This document shows positions 32,563 to 42,332 of a stretch of DNA of 64,000 bases, piece by piece. The position numbers and the translations under genes were made by a program. The notes under the pieces were generated by a model. The model was given only the letters and a program-made list of their open reading frames with translations. It had not been told where the DNA came from and did no database searches. Numbering within the stretch: the first letter of the stretch is position 1; each line of letters begins with the position of its first letter. The DNA is from Anaspis maculata (taxonomy: Eukaryota; Arthropoda; Insecta; Coleoptera; Scraptiidae): contig OX421967.1 in NCBI GenBank assembly GCA_949128115.1, positions 59,284,855 through 59,348,854 on the forward strand, read 5' to 3'.

Positions 32563-35500
32563 CTATTCTGCACTTTCTTCATCCACTGAGGAAGTCTTTT
32601 CAATAGGAAGAGGGAAAACCTTCTGACTGGCCCGTGTGACGACACCTCGCGCCGTTCGAACTTTGACGACCCTGATCTGGTCGTCCCTTCCCTTGGAAAC
32701 CTCGATGATCCGCCCAAGTGGCCACGACAGTGGTGGAATATTATCTTCGTGAAGCAACACCAAGGTACCCACAGTAAGGTTCGTTGTCTTGTGAAGCCAC
32801 TTCTTTCGTACTTGAAGAGTGTGAAGGTAATCTTTTTTCCAACGACCCCAAAATTCTTGAACCATGCGTTGGATGTGCTCGTAGATTCGAAGGCGATTCG
32901 TTGGTATGTCGAGGACCGTTGGCTCTGGCAGTGATGTCAGTCGACGACCAATCAAAAAATGAGCCGGAGTAATAGGTTCCAGGTCATTTAGATTAGAAGA
33001 CATTGAGGAGATTGGTCTTGAATTTAGAACAGCTTCGATTTGATTTATCAAGGTGTAAAATTGTTCGAATGTGGAAAGTGAATTGCCAGCTACCCTTTTG
33101 AAATGAAATTTAAAACTTTTGACACCAGCCTCCCATAAGCCACCGAAGTTTGGCGCATGTGGTGGGATGAAGTCCCAAACAATACCCTCCGCTGTGAATG
33201 CCCCTGCCATCTCACTAGATGACCGTAAATTATTTACAAACTTAGACAATTCGTTTGACGTGCCAACAAAATTGCTACCATTATCCGAAAAGATCTTTGT
33301 TGGTTTTCCTCGTTTAGCAATGAAGCGGCACAATGATGCCAAAAATGCTTCCGTGCTTAAACTGGACACAAGTTCAATATGGATTGCCTTGACGACAAAA
33401 CACACAAAGACAGCAACCCAACCCTTGGTAATTTTACAACCTCGCCCTTGACGATCTTTGATTTGAAACGGGCCAGCAAAATCGACGCCGGTTATCTGAA
33501 ATGGGAAAGCTGGCTGAATTCGCTCAGCGGGTAAATTGCCCATTAACGGTGTTTCGTTGACTGGCTTACACCTGAAACAACGCATACAATTGTGGGTTGT
33601 CATTCTTGCGTAATTTCTGCCATTCAATGGCCAGAATCTTTCTCGCAATGAGAACAGCAGCTGCTGAGGACCAACATGACACAACCTATGATGTTCGTGA
33701 ACAAACAATAGGGCAGTGAAGTCATGCTTAGGAAGCAGCAATTGATGCTTTTGATCATATGGTAAAGTGGACTCTTGGAGCCGTCCTCCAACTCTCAACA
33801 ACTTATCCCTGTCAAGGAATGGTGATAAACACGTCAACTTCGAGTTTTTTGGTAATGGTTTCCCTGACTCCAGACAATGGATTTCTTGACTCCAACTTTC
33901 ACCCTGGATCATTTTTACCATAAACAACTCTGCCTTGGAAAGCTCCGCTGGAGTTATTGGTCCAGTAACATGAATCTTGGATTTACAATTGTGAATGAAC
34001 CGAAAACAGAATGCAGTGGTTCTAATCAACTTTTTGTATGTTGAAAATCTTTTGACTTCAATGGGATTTTCGAGATTTCTCACCAAAAATGTACCTTCCA
34101 CCCGTTTTACTTCAGGTAGAGATTCAAAAGAAATCTCAGGCAGTTTATTGGGCCAATGAGCCTTCTCCATGGCCAGCCATACAGGGCCGTGCCACCACAT
34201 TTTTGAGTCGTTCAAAACAGCCGGAGACACTCCCCGAGACGCAAGGTCAGCAGGATTGTCTCTTGTTGGCACATGAGACCAACTCGCAGATGCACATTTC
34301 GTCTGAATGTCTGCCACTCGGTGGCTTACAAAAACTTTTAGAACGTTAGGTGACGCATTCAACCACCCAAGAACAATAGTGGAATCTGACCACATGTAGA
34401 TAGCATCAATCTTGATGCGGAGTGCGTTAGTTACAACTGTCATCAATTTGGCAGAGAGGTGAGCCCCACACAATTCCAATCGTGGAATCGTGATTGGCTT
34501 TAATGGCGCTACCTTTGCTTTCGCGCACAAAAGGTTCACAACCACTTCACCCTGGGCATTGATTGATTTGACATAAATGCACGACGCATATGCTATTTCT
34601 GATGCATCCGAAAAACAATGCAGTTCGATTCTGATAGGCATCTTACATACCACATGCCGTGGGATATGTGAATTGTTCAGATTAACGAAATCTTCTCGTA
34701 ATTTCATCCATTTAGTCGCAATTGATTGTGGAACGTCGTCATCCCAGCCAATACCTTGTTGCCACAGTTGCTGAAGCATTGTTTTGCCGATTATTAGGCA
34801 TGGGCTCAAAAGACCCAATGGATCGAAGGTTTGGCTGAGTTCAGACAGCAAGGTTCTTTTTGTGATCACCTCCGCTGACGTTTCGGAAGTTGAAATCTTG
34901 TAATTCAATGTGTCCTCAGTCGGTGACCAATAAAGGCCCAGTGTCTTGGTCATGTCTCCTGATCCGATACAGACGTCTGCTGTATTTTCGGATGAATCCT
35001 TGGCATTTGGCAACACTTGAGGAGCATTGGATATCCATTTATGTAATGGAAAATGAATCGACCCAAGAATTTCCATGATCTGGCTGCATAACCTTGCGGC
35101 TTTTTCAGGAGTTTCTGCCCCTGACAACAGATCATCAACATAAAAATCCGATTTAATGACCTTGCAAGCCTCTGGAAACTGCTGCTCATTGAGATCCGCG
35201 ATGTATACTAGGCACCTGGTCGCAAGGAATGGTGCACTTGCAGTGCCGTATGTCACTGTATTCAATTCGAATGTCTGCACTGCACGTGATTCATCACTAC
35301 GCCAAAGAATCCTTTGAAATGCTCTGTCTTTGGTTGCGACTAGCACCTGACGGTACATTTTTTGGACATCGCTAGACAATGCAACCGCCTGAAATCGGAA
35401 TCGAACAAGAATGTTGAACAGTAAGTCTTGTATTGGAGGGCCTATCAATTGCAATTCATTGATCGAGGTTCCCGTCGTAGTAGGGCAAGACCCATCAAAC

Positions 35501-37749
35501 ACTACTCGCAGTTTAGTAGTTTTACTACCTTCGTTTATGACGCCGTGATGCGGCAGATAGTAATGTGGTCGTGTGCTGTCTGGATTTTCGAGTTTGGTCA
35601 TATGACCCAATGACTCATATTCTGTCATAAACTGAGTGTATGACTCCCTCAGTTTCGGATTTGCCTTCAATCTTTTTTCAAGACTTCTCAATCGCCGCTC
35701 GGCGTTGCTTTTGGAGTCTCCCAATTGGTTCAAAGAACCCTTGAATGGCACCGACACCACACACCTTCCACTCTCATCCCTTTTGATGGTTTCACTGAAA
35801 TGTGATTCAGCCTCGTGCTGATCTTTTGACCAGGAAGGAATCTGAGGTACCTCCTCAAGATCCCAGAATGTTTGCAATTGACACTTGCAATCGAGAGACT
35901 GCGTGAAAAAACAATTGGACGACTTTGTAGGCATCATCTGCATTGGACCAGACAAAATCCATCCCAACTGGGAGTTCTGCAGTACAGGCAGATTTTTACC
36001 CAATTTGATCTGGCCTTCGACTAGAAGGGTCCAGAAGAGTTGCGCACCAATCAGTACATCAATTTTGTCGGGTGTGTCAAAGTTTGGATCAGCAAGTTCC
36101 AAATTCGTGGGAAACTTGAGCAAATCCGTATTGAGCGCTGTACTGGGCAACTCCTCACAAATCCTGTTTAGAATTAGACAATTCAAACTCATACTGAAGT
36201 TGTTGACCCTTGATTGAATGTGTACAGCACACTGGGAATTGATAGGCGAAATCACTTGATTAATGCCCTGAACCGACACGTCGACCCTAACTTCGTTAAG
36301 GCCCAACTTTTCCATCATTTCTTTTGTGATGAAATTTGACTGCGCAGCTGAGTCTAATAGGGCTCGACATTCATGCCATTGACCATTAATGTCTTTAACT
36401 AGTATTAGGGCAGTTGCTAAAAGGACATTTCCCGCTGTCACAGAGAATTGCCTCGAAACAAGAGTTTGCACTGGTTCTGTGATCCTACTACCAGCCTCGG
36501 ATGCGTCACCAGAATGCAACAATGTATTGTGATTTTTCTTGCATTTTCTGCAGCCACGTGAACGTGCTTCACACTTATCAACTGTGTGATTACTGCGAAA
36601 ACAGTTTGAGCACAACCCAAGTTTGTTTACTGTTGTAATGCGATTGGAAACGGGCATTGCCAGAAACTCTGGGCAGTTGTACAGAGCATGCGTTTTCTTG
36701 CAATGGTAACAAGACAATGTTGAGCTTGTAAAAACTCTTTGTGGCTTAGGTACAAATTTACCTACCGCTTTGATTTCCTTGGCATCATGTAAACCCAAAT
36801 TATCCAACATATCCGCCTTTTGTCTTAAGAATGTCTTGAGCTCTTCAAGAGTTGGCAATTCAGCTTGGAATTTCTCTTGTTCCCAACTTCGCGCAGTGAC
36901 CTTGTCAAATTTACTTGTGACCAAATAAATGACAACCGGATCCCAATGTTCAACTGCCAACCCCAAAGCCTCCAGGGATCGCAAGTGTCTTATCACAGTG
37001 TCTAGCATTGCGCGCAATTCACCGGCAGACTCCTTTGAACATTCCTTTAAATTAAACAAGCCGCGAATGTGGTTTTGTATCAAAAGCTTTTTATTCGTGT
37101 ACCTTTCACAAACCAAATTCCAAGCGATGGCATAATTTGACGATGTCATAGGTAAGCTCTTTATTATATCGGCAGCTTCTTTTTCAAGCGAAGCTTTCAA
37201 ATAATGGAATCGCTGTACATCAGACAACGACTCATTCTCGTGAATTAGCGACACGAAAATGTCGTGAAATTCTAACCATTTGGTATATTGACCCTCGAAT
37301 TTCGGCAACGCAATTGTTGGCAGTTTCAAATTTTTCAAGCCTGAACGCGAATTGACGGAATTATTCGACGAAACACCAGAAACAGACCCAGCAGAGGGGG
37401 CGCCCAAAACTGCGCCGATCCCTGACTCCGCATCAACAACAATGGCCTTGGCTTTAGAGAGTACTGCAAAATAGTTTCCCTCAAACTCTGAAACCCAATC
37501 TGATTCTCTCTCTTCATCCGAATTCGGTAGCTCAAGAAGTTCTGATTGTATTTCCTCGACCCGATCAATTGTTGCACTAAACCGCTCAATTCGTGCTTGT
37601 AGTTCTATGATTTGTGTTTGTGTGTAAGTGTCGTTTTTCCCCAGTGGTTTAACTGCATCAATGTAAGCGGAAAAATCGCTTAGTTTTCGTTTCAAAGCAC
37701 CTCTTTTCTTGTGCAATGATGCTAATAATGCTTGAGCATTTTCAGCCAT
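32563..37749 (-). CDS. BEL/Pao gag-pol polyprotein (1728 aa)
   Basis: A single uninterrupted frame. About residues 1-330 form the gag-like region. Near 345-400 come Cys/His knuckles (CYHCKKTH, CRKCKKNHN). At about 465 an aspartic protease active site reads LLDSAAQSNF. The RT spans roughly 680-950 with catalytic YVDD at about 870. An RNase H-like region follows (FSDASEIAYAS, WSDSTIVLGWL). Integrase has an HHCC region (HHRLCHVG ... CMRC) at about 1380-1420 and a DDE core with D in GVDFAGPF, D in FSDNGSNF (about 1490) and E in LWEAGVKS (about 1540). The C-terminal domain ends near 1728. The domain order and the protease and RT signatures are those of BEL/Pao. The start is the first ATG after a 576-bp leader. 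No damage is visible, so the product may be active. Confidence 0.95.
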   Translation of the reverse strand: MAENAQALLASLHKKRGALKRKLSDFSAYIDAVKPLGKNDTYTQTQIIELQARIERFSATIDRVEEIQSELLELPNSDEERESDWVSEFEGNYFAVLSKAKAIVVDAESGIGAVLGAPSAGSVSGVSSNNSVNSRSGLKNLKLPTIALPKFEGQYTKWLEFHDIFVSLIHENESLSDVQRFHYLKASLEKEAADIIKSLPMTSSNYAIAWNLVCERYTNKKLLIQNHIRGLFNLKECSKESAGELRAMLDTVIRHLRSLEALGLAVEHWDPVVIYLVTSKFDKVTARSWEQEKFQAELPTLEELKTFLRQKADMLDNLGLHDAKEIKAVGKFVPKPQRVFTSSTLSCYHCKKTHALYNCPEFLAMPVSNRITTVNKLGLCSNCFRSNHTVDKCEARSRGCRKCKKNHNTLLHSGDASEAGSRITEPVQTLVSRQFSVTAGNVLLATALILVKDINGQWHECRALLDSAAQSNFITKEMMEKLGLNEVRVDVSVQGINQVISPINSQCAVHIQSRVNNFSMSLNCLILNRICEELPSTALNTDLLKFPTNLELADPNFDTPDKIDVLIGAQLFWTLLVEGQIKLGKNLPVLQNSQLGWILSGPMQMMPTKSSNCFFTQSLDCKCQLQTFWDLEEVPQIPSWSKDQHEAESHFSETIKRDESGRCVVSVPFKGSLNQLGDSKSNAERRLRSLEKRLKANPKLRESYTQFMTEYESLGHMTKLENPDSTRPHYYLPHHGVINEGSKTTKLRVVFDGSCPTTTGTSINELQLIGPPIQDLLFNILVRFRFQAVALSSDVQKMYRQVLVATKDRAFQRILWRSDESRAVQTFELNTVTYGTASAPFLATRCLVYIADLNEQQFPEACKVIKSDFYVDDLLSGAETPEKAARLCSQIMEILGSIHFPLHKWISNAPQVLPNAKDSSENTADVCIGSGDMTKTLGLYWSPTEDTLNYKISTSETSAEVITKRTLLSELSQTFDPLGLLSPCLIIGKTMLQQLWQQGIGWDDDVPQSIATKWMKLREDFVNLNNSHIPRHVVCKMPIRIELHCFSDASEIAYASCIYVKSINAQGEVVVNLLCAKAKVAPLKPITIPRLELCGAHLSAKLMTVVTNALRIKIDAIYMWSDSTIVLGWLNASPNVLKVFVSHRVADIQTKCASASWSHVPTRDNPADLASRGVSPAVLNDSKMWWHGPVWLAMEKAHWPNKLPEISFESLPEVKRVEGTFLVRNLENPIEVKRFSTYKKLIRTTAFCFRFIHNCKSKIHVTGPITPAELSKAELFMVKMIQGESWSQEIHCLESGKPLPKNSKLTCLSPFLDRDKLLRVGGRLQESTLPYDQKHQLLLPKHDFTALLFVHEHHRLCHVGPQQLLFSLRERFWPLNGRNYARMTTHNCMRCFRCKPVNETPLMGNLPAERIQPAFPFQITGVDFAGPFQIKDRQGRGCKITKGWVAVFVCFVVKAIHIELVSSLSTEAFLASLCRFIAKRGKPTKIFSDNGSNFVGTSNELSKFVNNLRSSSEMAGAFTAEGIVWDFIPPHAPNFGGLWEAGVKSFKFHFKRVAGNSLSTFEQFYTLINQIEAVLNSRPISSMSSNLNDLEPITPAHFLIGRRLTSLPEPTVLDIPTNRLRIYEHIQRMVQEFWGRWKKDYLHTLQVRKKWLHKTTNLTVGTLVLLHEDNIPPLSWPLGRIIEVSKGRDDQIRVVKVRTARGVVTRASQKVFPLPIEKTSSVDEESAE

Positions 37750-38308
37750 GATTGAAAGTGTGTGAATGAATATGTTTGAATGAATGAATTACCTACTGTG
37801 TGTAATTATTGTGTGAATGTGTGTAACTCAAACCGAAACTCAACTAAACTTGGAAAATTGACGGGATATTTTATTGTAAACAGACAGGGCAGGTAAGGAA
37901 TAAGGATTGACTCACTTTGACTGCTGCTTTAATCGTCTGTAGTTTCCCAACCAAGATCTCGTAGCTGTGACTTCGATGTTTACGTTCAAACTTGACTGGA
38001 ACAGGTCGTTTCGAACTGCTGCTCCTGGCGCCTTCCTTGTTGAGACGCCACTGGATTGGAATTCCGCAGGTAGCGTGACCTCCTTAACCTTGACCTCGAA
38101 CGTGACGGCCGCGCAGGTAGGTAGTACTGCCAAACAAGCTGGATGACCGCTCTTCGAGACTGGATCGACTTGCCTGTTGTTTGGGATCTTGCCTGCGTAT
38201 TTTCCTCTTCTTGTTTTCTTAAAAAGGGCCACGGGCCACCTGGTCCAATTGCACTGAGGTCCAGGCGCGAGCTCCGAGATGCGGCGTATCTCCAACTGTG
38301 GTTGCAAA

Positions 38309-38325
38309 TCCGGCTCGAAGGACCA
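38309..38325 (-). other. Primer-binding site of the BEL/Pao element
   Basis: On the minus strand it starts TGGTCCTTCGAGCC immediately after the LTR, ending in the complement of a CCA tail. It matches the 3' end of a tRNA, probably tRNA-Tyr. Confidence 0.75.
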
Positions 38326-38529
38326 TGAAGAATCTTGGACAATGGACGGCTACTTTCCCAGTAATGAATGAACACGGCTATTACTTTTGGAACATTATTT
38401 ATTGCGAACGTAACAACAAAACGATTTTCTCCGCGTCCATCTTCTTCGCCATCATGCTTGTCCTCTCTTCTCACCTCATTCCCGAGATGGCGCTTTGCGG
38501 CGGCAAACATTTGAATTTTAAACGGAACA
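38326..38529 (-). repeat. 5' LTR of the BEL/Pao element
   Basis: 204 bp, identical by eye to the left copy. It holds the element's promoter on the minus strand. Confidence 0.95.
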
Positions 38530-38534
38530 CACTT

Positions 38535-39678
38535 GACGTCTAGAACCTGAAGGGTTATTTGATGAACTTTAAATTGCAACTGAAGCGAATTCTAATAAAG
38601 GAATAAATACACTATTTTCCTACTACAGTGCGCTTGCGACTTTGCGTTCGGTTGTCAAATGAGTGAGATTCCCGGCGCGTAATCGAATATTCGAACAGGT
38701 TGGTACAAATTCGACCAGAACATACGCGAAAGTGATTGATAGCGATGTTAGGTACAGAACTTTTTTATGTATTTGATATATTCACCCACCCATGAGCCCA
38801 CCATTATATTACTATTTAGATTCGATATAATTTCAAAACGTGAAAACATAAGGGATGATTTTGCGAATGACTTCCTCTGCGATATGATATGAACACTTAC
38901 AACACTCTTGAGATGTAAATGGAAGGATGGCACTACCCTATCTGGTTGTCTGTAGCGGTAACTGCCAATTACCTAGCAAAATGTCGATATGTGCCGCTCC
39001 TAAAAAGCACAAAATATTGCCAATATTTCCTATTACGAGCTCCAACTTTGATTACTGTTTGACTCCTTCGTGAATAACGAACATTTGGAACAGTAGATGT
39101 GTTGACAATTTGTTTTCCAGTTGGGCTTGTTAGGACGATTAGAGCCTGGAATTACCATATAAGGTCCTTCTGCAGTGTGGGATTATTGAGGAAGCTGCTT
39201 TTCTGAGCAAATCGCGTTCCGAAATGACATAACCTCAAAACTATGTGTCAAAACTAAGCTAAAATTTCTGTTGTTTCGTCGCTAACTGTCGTCTGTCAGA
39301 ATTTGTACTACCCAGCTGACGCTTGCGCCAAGATGGCCTAAAACGACAAGGATGTAGGTATTGATAAGGATAGTTTTGTGATTACTCTTATTAGATTATT
39401 ATGAGCTATTCTCTCTCCCTGAGCACCACAACCTTTGAAATGTTGCGACAAAGATGTATTAAAAAGAATTACTGTATTCTCAACACTTTTTATCTTTTTT
39501 TTTTTTTTAACAACAGTGCATTTGAGGCTCAATTTTGGGTTACTTTGAATGGGTGTTCAATGAAGCTCCAGTTGATGATTTCTATCTTTTGGATAACCAA
39601 TTCCAAGTTAAGTAATATAATTTCTCTCAGATGGTTCTCTCATTCATAGCATCATAGCAAAAAAAAGTAGGTGCAAGA
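38535..39678. other. Intergenic block of unit B
   Basis: Collinear with 10936-12079; AT-rich, with no gene seen. Confidence 0.7.
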
Positions 39679-40145
39679 ATGAGAAGCCACGCAGATTATA
39701 CCCCGGAAGATCTGGCCGAGGACTTGAGAAAAATTTGATAGAAATGTCAATGCGAGAGGCCAGCAAAGAATATAAAATTCTCTTAGGGACCTTAAGCCAC
39801 AAACTTGGAGGAAAATTTCCCAACCAGGCTGCCCCCTGCTCTCACCCAGAAAGAGGAAATGCTTATTGTCAAAAACCTGCAAACCCTGGGAAAGTGGGAA
39901 TTCCCTTTGAATTTGCGGGACACAAGGAAAGTGATCTATAGTATTTGTTCAAAACGGGAAAAACTGTTTCCCAATTCAAAGAGATTTATCCTTCTAAAGA
40001 TTGGCCCTTGGTCTTTTGAAGCCCACAAGCGTCATGTTACGCTTAGAAACTGCAGAACATGGAAAAAAAACGAGCTGTTGTGTCAGCATCTATCGTTCAA
40101 GATTTTTTCGCACATTCGATCGCATTGCATTTCTGACGAGAATTT
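39679..40145 (+). pseudogene. pogo/Tigger-like transposase fragment (unit B)
   Basis: Third copy of the fragment, with the same start (MRSHADYTPEDLAEDLRKI), SMREASKEYKILLGTLSHKL and CENP-B-like pieces. It has additional small deletions relative to A and C (near 39745 and 39935). Confidence 0.7.
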
Positions 40146-40179
40146 TATGATCGCTCGTTAGCTTTTCCCTTCGCTGTTC

Positions 40180-40201
40180 CTTCGCTGCGCGCGCAGCGAA
40201 G
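40180..40201. promoter_or_regulatory. 22-bp perfect palindrome upstream of Z6
   Basis: Same palindrome as before Z2 and Z5; 368 bp before the ATG. Confidence 0.5.
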
Positions 40202-40515
40202 ACGTAGTACGACTACTGCATTTCGTACGCGTTAGGTCTAGGTAGCTAGTAGATGACCATTACAAAATGGTGTCATTCAATCGTGTAGGTATTACACCTA
40301 CAATGTAATTGTACGGTTACTCATTATAAATCGCTTCTTAAAAAACATCGAAATCAACCGAATACCTAGCTCTACATCTTATGACTATCTTATCATATTC
40401 ATCAGAACTGGACTGTATACCTAGGTATGTCTTAATAAGTGTAGTTGAAATCCAATTGAAGTGTGTAACAGTTGGGGTGTACTGAACTGTATTTATTGTG
40501 GGGTAGTTACCTACT

Positions 40516-40537
40516 TACTGAGCAATGGCTATTTCAG
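40516..40537 (+). promoter_or_regulatory. Probable branch point and 3' splice site of Z6
   Basis: TACTGAG (a variant of TACTAAC) and CTATTTCAG ending at 40537; the ATG follows 10 bases later. Confidence 0.55.
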
Positions 40538-40547
40538 ATCAACGGTC

Positions 40548-42332
40548 ATGGCTGAAGCATATCGGTGTCAACAATGTCCATATGAGTTAGAACTCAAGTT
40601 TCAACTGAAACACCACGTTCAAAGAGCCCATAAAAATGTTTATGCGGCAGAACTGTTCCATGCCATCGTAGAACCGGAGCAGTTCTCGTGCATTTGCTGC
40701 GAATTCAAGTGTTACTACAACTGGGACTTGTACGAACACTGCAAACACAATCATCACGGCAGGATCGACGACCACCACATTGAACGAAGCTCGTTTTGCA
40801 ATGAAGAATTCCATAAATTTCTATGTGATTGTTGCCTGTTCAGGTCCGATTCCGCATTGCTTCTGATAAAACACACGGACTCCCATCGTTTGACTGCGAT
40901 ACCTTTTGCAACACCAACACATGCCAATGCAGTTGACCTTGTTGAAGACTTGTCACGCACCAAATGTTCGAGCACAGTCAGGCAAAGAAGAGACTCGAAA
41001 GAGCACATGTCAACTCATGCTTCCCATAAACAGATAAAATTCACTGAATGTGCAAAGTGTTCATATAAATGTAAACGCAAGAGCTATTTGAAAAAGCACA
41101 TGTTGAAACACGCTGCCGCTGAAGACATCGATTGGTTTGAATGTGATGAATGTTCATTTAAAACCAAGTATAAGGAGAGTTTGAAAAAGCACATGTTGAA
41201 ACACGCTGCCGCTGAAGACGTCGATTGGTTCGAATGTGATGAATGTACATTTAAAACCAAGTATAAGAAGAGTTTGAAAGAGCACATGTTGAAACATGCT
41301 GCCGCTGAAGACATAATTTGGTTCCAATGTGCAAAGTGTTCATATAAATCCAAAGAAAAGGGCAGTTTGAAAAAGCACATGTTGAAACACGCTGCCGCTG
41401 AAGACATAATTTGGTTCCAATGTGCAAAGTGTTCATATAAATCCAAAGAAAAGGGCAATTTGAAAAAGCACATGTTGAAACACGCTGCCGCTGAAGACGT
41501 CGATTGGTTCGAATGTGATGAATGTTCATTTAAAACCAAGTATAAGAAGAGTTTGAAAGAGCACATGTTGAAACATGCTGCCGCTGAAGACATAATTTGG
41601 TTCCAATGTTCAAAGTGTTCATATAAATCCAAAGAAAAGAGCAATTTGAAAAAGCACATGTTGAAACACGCTGCCGCTGAAGACGTCGATTGGTTCGAAT
41701 GTGATGAATGTTCATTCAAAACCAAGTATAAGAAGAGTTTGAAAGAGCACATGTTGAAACATGCTGCCGCTGAAGACATAATTTGGTTCCAATGTGCAAA
41801 GTGTTCATATAAATCCAAAGAAAAAGGCAGTTTGAAAAAGCACATGTTGAAACACGCTGCCGCTGAAGACGTCGATTGGTTCGAATGTGATGAATGTTCA
41901 TTTAAAACCAAGTATAAGAATAGTTTGAAAGAGCACATGTTGAAACATGCTGCCGCCGAAGACATAGTTTGGTTTGAATGTGCAAAGTGTTCATATAAAT
42001 CCAAAGAAAAGCGCAAATTAAAACAGCACATGTTGGAACATGCTCCCGCTGAAGACATCGTTTGGTTTGAATGTGCAAAATGTTCATATAAATCCAAAGA
42101 AAAGGGTAATTTGAAAAAGCACATGTTGAAACACGCTGCCGCTGAAGACGTCGATTGGTTCGAATGTGATGAATGTTCATATAAATCCAAGCATCGGAGC
42201 AATTTAAAGACGCACATGTTGAAACACGCTGCCGAGAAAGACATCTTTTGGTTTGAATGTGATAGATGTACTTATAAATCCAAGGAAAAGGGCACTTTGA
42301 AGAGGCACATGTTGAGACATGCTGCCTGTTAG
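40548..42332 (+). CDS. Z6, intact C2H2 zinc-finger array protein (594 aa)
   Basis: Closest relative of Z2. The same three-finger N-terminal module (starting MAEAYRCQQC) and spacer are followed by 14 array fingers of 31 residues each. Fingers 3 to 10 mostly alternate two types, KYKKSLKE (CDECSFKTKYK) and KEKGSLKK/KEKGNLKK (CAKCSYKSKEK), with one run of two KEKG fingers in a row. The last four (KEKRKLKQ, KEKGNLKK, HRSNLKT, KEKGTLKR) are the same as in Z2. The length difference from Z2 is 155 residues, exactly five units. One finger reads CSKC in place of CAKC; zinc ligands are intact throughout. The start follows the conserved acceptor. No effector domain is visible. The long open frame on the opposite strand is a by-product of the repeat. 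Confidence 0.9.
   Translation: MAEAYRCQQCPYELELKFQLKHHVQRAHKNVYAAELFHAIVEPEQFSCICCEFKCYYNWDLYEHCKHNHHGRIDDHHIERSSFCNEEFHKFLCDCCLFRSDSALLLIKHTDSHRLTAIPFATPTHANAVDLVEDLSRTKCSSTVRQRRDSKEHMSTHASHKQIKFTECAKCSYKCKRKSYLKKHMLKHAAAEDIDWFECDECSFKTKYKESLKKHMLKHAAAEDVDWFECDECTFKTKYKKSLKEHMLKHAAAEDIIWFQCAKCSYKSKEKGSLKKHMLKHAAAEDIIWFQCAKCSYKSKEKGNLKKHMLKHAAAEDVDWFECDECSFKTKYKKSLKEHMLKHAAAEDIIWFQCSKCSYKSKEKSNLKKHMLKHAAAEDVDWFECDECSFKTKYKKSLKEHMLKHAAAEDIIWFQCAKCSYKSKEKGSLKKHMLKHAAAEDVDWFECDECSFKTKYKNSLKEHMLKHAAAEDIVWFECAKCSYKSKEKRKLKQHMLEHAPAEDIVWFECAKCSYKSKEKGNLKKHMLKHAAAEDVDWFECDECSYKSKHRSNLKTHMLKHAAEKDIFWFECDRCTYKSKEKGTLKRHMLRHAAC

Larger units (their letters stand above)
32209..38529 (-). mobile_element. 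Complete BEL/Pao LTR retrotransposon (6321 bp)
   Basis: Minus-strand element with 204-bp LTRs at both ends, identical by eye, TG...CA termini and a 5-bp CACTT duplication as is usual for BEL/Pao. It contains one long gag-pol frame. The primer-binding site directly inside the 5' LTR (minus strand, from 38325) reads TGGTCCTTCGAGCCGGA, complementary to the 3' end of a tRNA whose acceptor is CCUUCGA-like (tRNA-Tyr from memory). A purine-rich tract adjoins the 3' LTR. Identical LTRs, an intact frame and absence from units A and C all indicate a recent insertion. Confidence 0.95.

Noticed and set aside
41084..42244. 386-codon open frame antisense to Z6, and similar antisense frames at 3471-3895, 7284-7703, 13505-14316 and 27298-28071
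   Set aside because: They mirror the 93-bp repeat: because each unit lacks antisense stops, long frames arise automatically. Residues follow the complement of the finger code and carry no domain.
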